64,000 nucleotides of DNA. Source: Candidatus Gastranaerophilales bacterium. Its GTDB lineage: Bacteria; Cyanobacteriota; Vampirovibrionia; Gastranaerophilales; Gastranaerophilaceae. The position numbers were made by a program, and so were the translations under genes. The notes below the pieces were generated by a model. The model did no database searches. It worked only from the letters and a program-made list of their open reading frames with translations, and was not told the DNA's origin. Below are positions 60,429 to 64,000 of the stretch, one piece after another. Numbering within the stretch: the first letter of the stretch is position 1; every line of letters starts with the position of its first letter. The DNA is taken from contig CALVEK010000002.1 of NCBI GenBank assembly GCA_944326555.1, forward strand, positions 1 through 64,000. Direction: 5' to 3'.

Positions 60429-61651
60429 GAAGAGTCGTAGTTACAGGAATGGCTCTTGCAAGCTCTTTGGGCTGTAGCATAAAGACTGCTTTTGATAATC
60501 TTAAAAAATTTCAAAACTGTGTGGAATATTGGAAAGAGCTTGACGAATTTGAGAATATGAACACTCGTCTTGCGTCTCCGGTGAAGGACTTTGTTGTTCC
60601 TGAACATTTCAACAGAAAAGTTTTGAGAACAATGGGAAAAGTTGCAGTATACAGCACTTCTGTAACAGAACAAGCATTAATTGATGCAGGCCTTATCGGT
60701 GATGAAATCATATCGAACGGACAAACAGGGGTCAGTTACGGTTCTTCATCAGGTTCTTTAGAGTCCATAATAGATTTTTACACAATGGATGTCGAAAAAA
60801 AGGTTAAATGTGTAAACTCAGGCTCATACATAAAAATGATGCCCCAGACGACCACAGTTAATATATCACTTTATTTCAAAACAAGAGGCAGACTTATTCC
60901 AACATCCACAGCCTGCACATCAGGTTCCATGGGAATAGGATATGCCTATGAAGCAATAAAAAACGGCTATCAAACAGTGATGATTGCAGGTGGAGCAGAA
61001 GAACTCCACCCGTCTCATGTTGCTATTTTTGATACTTTATATGCTACAAGTCTTAAAAATGATACTCCCAAACTTTCACCATCTCCTTTTGACAAAAACA
61101 GAGACGGACTTGTCATAGGAGAAGGTGCAGGTACATTAATTCTTGAAGAATATGAACACGCAAAACAAAGAGGTGCAAAAATCTACGCAGAAATAATAGG
61201 TTTTGGCACTTCAACAGACGGCAATCACATTACAAACCCAAGCCACGAAACAATGGGAACTGCGCTTGAGCTTGCAATTAAAGATGCAAAAATTTCGCCT
61301 GATGAAATAGGATATGTAAATGCCCACGGAACGGCAACAATGCAAGGAGATACAGCAGAAAGCATTGCAACATACGATGTATTTAAAAGAGCTGTTCCGA
61401 TAAGCTCATTAAAAAGCTATACAGGTCATACTCTTGGTGCTTGCGGAGCTATTGAGGCAATACTTTCTATAGAAATGCTGAATAGAGGTTGGTATGCTCC
61501 GACAATTAATCTTGAGGAGGTTGATCCAAATTGTGCTCCTTTGGATTACATAAGAGGCGAGGGAAAAACCATTGATACCGACATAATAATGTCAAATAAC
61601 TTTGCCTTTGGCGGTATAAACACATCTTTAATATTTAAAAAGATTGATTAA
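60425..61651 (+). CDS. apeR: 3-oxoacyl-ACP synthase (ApeR-like)
   Basis: A protein of 408 residues. Starts MRRVVVTGM from a TTG that overlaps the upstream TGA, the classic KS N-terminus, so the start is firm. Catalytic Cys in STACTSG, His in HGTATMQGD, His in YTGHTLGA. Its role is probably the first condensation or elongation distinct from ApeO. Last biosynthetic gene of the right arm. Confidence 0.93.
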   Translation: MRRVVVTGMALASSLGCSIKTAFDNLKKFQNCVEYWKELDEFENMNTRLASPVKDFVVPEHFNRKVLRTMGKVAVYSTSVTEQALIDAGLIGDEIISNGQTGVSYGSSSGSLESIIDFYTMDVEKKVKCVNSGSYIKMMPQTTTVNISLYFKTRGRLIPTSTACTSGSMGIGYAYEAIKNGYQTVMIAGGAEELHPSHVAIFDTLYATSLKNDTPKLSPSPFDKNRDGLVIGEGAGTLILEEYEHAKQRGAKIYAEIIGFGTSTDGNHITNPSHETMGTALELAIKDAKISPDEIGYVNAHGTATMQGDTAESIATYDVFKRAVPISSLKSYTGHTLGACGAIEAILSIEMLNRGWYAPTINLEEVDPNCAPLDYIRGEGKTIDTDIIMSNNFAFGGINTSLIFKKID

Positions 61652-61983
61652 CGATTTGCTTTTAACTGTTGCAATGAGGTTTTGTATTCTCTTTTGAGGC
61701 ATATCTTTTGGTTAGTTAAGTCTTCTATTTGTTTTTGATAGGCAAGTATTTTTTGTCTTGTTTCTATATTATTTGAATAGTCTTGCTTTGACAATTCTTG
61801 AATAGCCAGCATTTTCCCTTTTACCTGTGCATTTATAACCTTATTTTTCACCATTTTCCTGTTATGCAGCATCTTTTTTTGCACCCGATAACTGCAAGAT
61901 GCACAAACATCTGAATTACATTGAGCAAATGTAAGATTAGTACTAAATAAGGCTAAAAAACAAGCCAGCAGTATTTTCTTCAT
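61648..61983 (-). CDS. Small secreted hypothetical protein
   Basis: A protein of 111 residues. Signal peptide (about 1-20, ending LTFAQ), then CNSDVCASCSY with three cysteines within eight residues, and a long charged helical tail resembling a periplasmic chaperone. Its stop overlaps that of the ApeR-like gene by 3 bp. It may be unrelated to polyene synthesis. Confidence 0.6.
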   Translation of the reverse strand: MKKILLACFLALFSTNLTFAQCNSDVCASCSYRVQKKMLHNRKMVKNKVINAQVKGKMLAIQELSKQDYSNNIETRQKILAYQKQIEDLTNQKICLKREYKTSLQQLKANR

Positions 61984-62135
61984 AATATAACCCTCCGATT
62001 GATAAAAAGCAGAATAAACAATTCTTTTACTCTTTTCAATTAGACATATCAGTAGAAAAAAGAATACATTAAATAACCGATTAAACTAAATCAAAATATG
62101 TTTATACTGAAATAAAATATGGGGAGAATGTTTTT

Positions 62136-62618
62136 ATGGGAATACAGGTAAATGATACAAGCCTGCAAAATGGGGTAATAAATAATCTCTATACAAAAGT
62201 ACAGGGATATACTTCTCAGTTTTTAAATACAGATACAAGGGATTTTGGCAAGTATTTAAAAGAAAATTTTGATTCTATTGACTCAAACAAAGACAGTGCG
62301 TTATCAAAAAATGAAATTTCAACGGCAGTAAAACAAGATATTAGAAACCAAGAATTACAAAAACTTATAAACAATAATAATCTTGAAAAAATGTTTGCTA
62401 ATATCGATACTAATGATGATGGAAATATTTCTTACAGTGAAACAAATCCTAACGGAAATCTGTCAGGAATACTAAAATCAGCATATAATCAATACAAAGC
62501 AGACTCAAATAACTTAGGTAATGCTGCTTTAAGTTTGACTCAAAATTTATGCAAAAATTATTACGCATCATCTACAATGACAAAACTTGCAACGAGTGCC
62601 ATAACAGCTCTTGTGTAA
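62136..62618 (+). CDS. EF-hand calcium-binding protein
   Basis: A protein of 160 residues with two EF-hand loops: DSNKDSALSKNE (about residues 50-61) and DTNDDGNISYSE (about 91-102). Asp at positions 1 and 3 and acidic position 12 are intact in both. No signal peptide. GGGGAG precedes the ATG with a long spacing. Likely a calcium sensor or buffer; partner unknown. Compare the single loop at 5205-6347. Confidence 0.75.
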   Translation: MGIQVNDTSLQNGVINNLYTKVQGYTSQFLNTDTRDFGKYLKENFDSIDSNKDSALSKNEISTAVKQDIRNQELQKLINNNNLEKMFANIDTNDDGNISYSETNPNGNLSGILKSAYNQYKADSNNLGNAALSLTQNLCKNYYASSTMTKLATSAITALV

Positions 62619-62697
62619 CATTAATCATCTAAATTATTGCATGTTTTATAATTAACCGTTATGATAAAATTCGGTTTATAAAACAGGCTAAACATTA

Positions 62698-64000
62698 ATG
62701 ATTAATATTACATCAATAAAAAAAGATTTTTTGGCATCAGTCATAGTATTTCTTGTTGCACTTCCGCTTGCAATAGGGATATCCATAGCTTGCGGATTAC
62801 CAATATACTCGGGGATAATTTCGGGTATTATAGGTGGTATTGTTGTGGGAGCATTTTCAGGGAACTCCTTACAAGTATCAGGACCTGCAGCAGGGTTAAT
62901 ACTGATTGTTGTAGACATTATAGCAACACTTGGAATAGAAAAATTATTTTTAATAATTTTTGTTGTCGGATTGATTCAGATTCTTTTTGGATTTCTCTCA
63001 CTTGGTAAGTGGTTTAGAGCAATATCACCTGCAATAATACAAGGGATGCTTGCAGGTATCGGTATTTCTATATTTTTGTCTCAGTTTCACATAATGCTTG
63101 ACAGCAAACCCCAAAACTCTTTTTTGGAGAATATTTTTGACCTGGGCAAAGTAATATACCAATCAGTTTTGCCCCTTAACGGTTCACCACACCACTTGGC
63201 TAGTATTGTAGGTATCGTAACAATAGCAATAATAATTATCTGGAACGCTATCCCATCAAAAAAATTGAAGTCCATTCCGGCGGCACTCGTTGCAGTAATT
63301 GCTGCATCTTTATTGGCAAATTTATTACACTTTGACATAAATTACATTTCGGTTGGAGATAATTTTTGGAGTGATGTTTCGTTTCTAAAATTATCGCAGT
63401 TTTCACAAATATTTGATATAAAAGTATTGATTAGCGCCCTTGTTATTACATTTATTGCAAGTGCTGAGACATTGCTGACTTCAACGGCAATAGATAAAAT
63501 GAGCGATAAATCTAAAACAGATTATAATAAAGAAATAATAGCTCAAGGAATAGGAAATTCTCTGTCCGGTTTAATTGGCGGTCTTCCAATCACAGGAGTA
63601 ATAGTCAGAAGTGCAGCAAACATTAACGCTGATGCTCAAACCAGATTATCAGCAATACTGCACGGTTTTTGGATATTACTTTTTGTCAGTTTGTTTCCTG
63701 CAATATTAAACTATATTCCGATATCTTCACTCGCAGCAATATTAGTCTATACAGGCTATAAATTGGTTGATGTACAAGCGGCTAAACATATTCTAAAGCT
63801 AAGTAAAGGTGAATTTGTTATATACGCAATTACACTAGTCAGTATACTTTTTACAAATCTTTTTGAGGGTATACTTGTTGGTTTCTTCTGTGCACTGGTC
63901 AAAAGCGCATACAAAGTGCTAAAAGTAGATATAGATACAGAATACTCTGAAGAAACAAACACAGTAACGGCAAAAATACATGGAAATATTACTTTCATAC
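62698..64000 (+). CDS. SulP-family anion transporter (cut by window end)
   Basis: At least 434 residues, running open to the last base. Starts MINITSIKKDFLASVI with ten or so hydrophobic segments. Motifs: VSGPAAGLIL, SAETLLTSTAID, GLPITGVIVRSAAN (SulP signature). The final residues TAKIHGNITFI look like the start of a STAS domain. Family transports sulfate, bicarbonate or other anions; BicA of cyanobacteria belongs here, but the substrate cannot be read off. Weak ribosome site AGG. Confidence 0.85.
   Translation, partial: MINITSIKKDFLASVIVFLVALPLAIGISIACGLPIYSGIISGIIGGIVVGAFSGNSLQVSGPAAGLILIVVDIIATLGIEKLFLIIFVVGLIQILFGFLSLGKWFRAISPAIIQGMLAGIGISIFLSQFHIMLDSKPQNSFLENIFDLGKVIYQSVLPLNGSPHHLASIVGIVTIAIIIIWNAIPSKKLKSIPAALVAVIAASLLANLLHFDINYISVGDNFWSDVSFLKLSQFSQIFDIKVLISALVITFIASAETLLTSTAIDKMSDKSKTDYNKEIIAQGIGNSLSGLIGGLPITGVIVRSAANINADAQTRLSAILHGFWILLFVSLFPAILNYIPISSLAAILVYTGYKLVDVQAAKHILKLSKGEFVIYAITLVSILFTNLFEGILVGFFCALVKSAYKVLKVDIDTEYSEETNTVTAKIHGNITFI

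Larger units (their letters stand above)
48275..61651. other. Aryl-polyene-type biosynthetic gene cluster
   Basis: Left arm (minus): ApeC-, D-, E-, F-, G-, H/I-, K-, L- and M-like proteins in that order, then (beyond the plus-strand PPTase) a methyltransferase and an acyltransferase. Right arm (plus): ApeO-, P-, Q- and R-like proteins in order. This is collinear with the enterobacterial ape cluster apart from the inversion. Ammonia lyase, chorismate lyase, ApeA- and ApeN-like lipoproteins and a glycosyltransferase are not seen. Expected product: an aryl head with conjugated polyene tail, an antioxidant pigment anchored in the outer membrane (family knowledge). Confidence 0.85.

Noticed and set aside
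62688-63338. Minus-strand frames at 62688-62918 and 63087-63338
   Set aside because: They are shadows of the plus-strand SulP gene, whose family motifs are clear.
1-64000. CRISPR array, prophage, integron or insertion sequence with transposase
   Set aside because: No regularly spaced short repeats and no cas, integrase, transposase or phage structural gene were seen.

Overview
The window reads as one chromosomal stretch from an AT-rich, Gram-negative, non-photosynthetic and probably fermentative bacterium. The best fit is the cyanobacterial sister lineage Melainabacteria/Vampirovibrionia (Gastranaerophilales type). The arguments are: an F-type ATP synthase operon in the order a-c-b'-b-delta-alpha-gamma, with paired b and b' subunits and with beta and epsilon absent, as in cyanobacteria; several unfamiliar small proteins with EF-hand-like loops or an N-terminal FKG-like motif; outer-membrane machinery (TolC, porin-like protein, autotransporter, LolA); and fermentation genes (formate/nitrite channel, acetoacetate-type CoA-transferase, complex-I-like membrane module). 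No photosynthesis gene is present. This placement is inference, since no rRNA lies in the window.

Layout. 1-660: a gene-free repeat array, then tRNA-Gln. 0.8-6.4 kb: dapB, a large ATPase/TPR protein with rsmG, and hypothetical proteins. 6.4-12.5 kb: an NfnA-type flavoprotein behind the ATP synthase operon. 12.7-21.5 kb: rpmB, pdxJ, a zincin-like protein, crcB, a tolC-like gene, rpsA, two small hypotheticals and two promoters that share a palindromic operator. 21.5-22.3 kb: gene-poor, with a pair of MITE-like repeats and a candidate small RNA. 22.3-36 kb: TPR proteins, an ABC ATPase, a Pmp-like autotransporter, yjbQ, an SGNH hydrolase, CoA-transferase, pgi, a GspF/PilC-like protein, a degenerate M48 protein and a porin.

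36-44.6 kb: a formate/nitrite transporter gene diverges from a six-gene hyfBCEFGI-like operon. Its large subunit lacks both NiFe-binding cysteine pairs, so it looks like an energy-converting hydrogenase-related (Ehr) complex and not a hydrogenase. 44.7-47.1 kb: an ArsR/SmtB-type metal sensor and a P1B metal-exporting ATPase around three copies of one operator. 47.1-48.3 kb: two secreted hypotheticals.

48.3-61.7 kb: an aryl-polyene-type (APE) cluster. It has three ketoacyl-synthase-like proteins, a ketoreductase, two dehydratase domains (one fused to an AMP ligase), two acyl carrier proteins, a phosphopantetheinyl transferase, acyltransferases, a methyltransferase, a thioesterase, a LolA-like carrier and an RND/MMPL exporter. 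Gene order follows the enterobacterial ape cluster, split into two divergent arms. No ammonia lyase, chorismate lyase or glycosyltransferase is visible. The window closes with an EF-hand protein and a truncated SulP transporter.

All coordinates and motifs come from reading the sequence. Family names are by recognition, without database searches.
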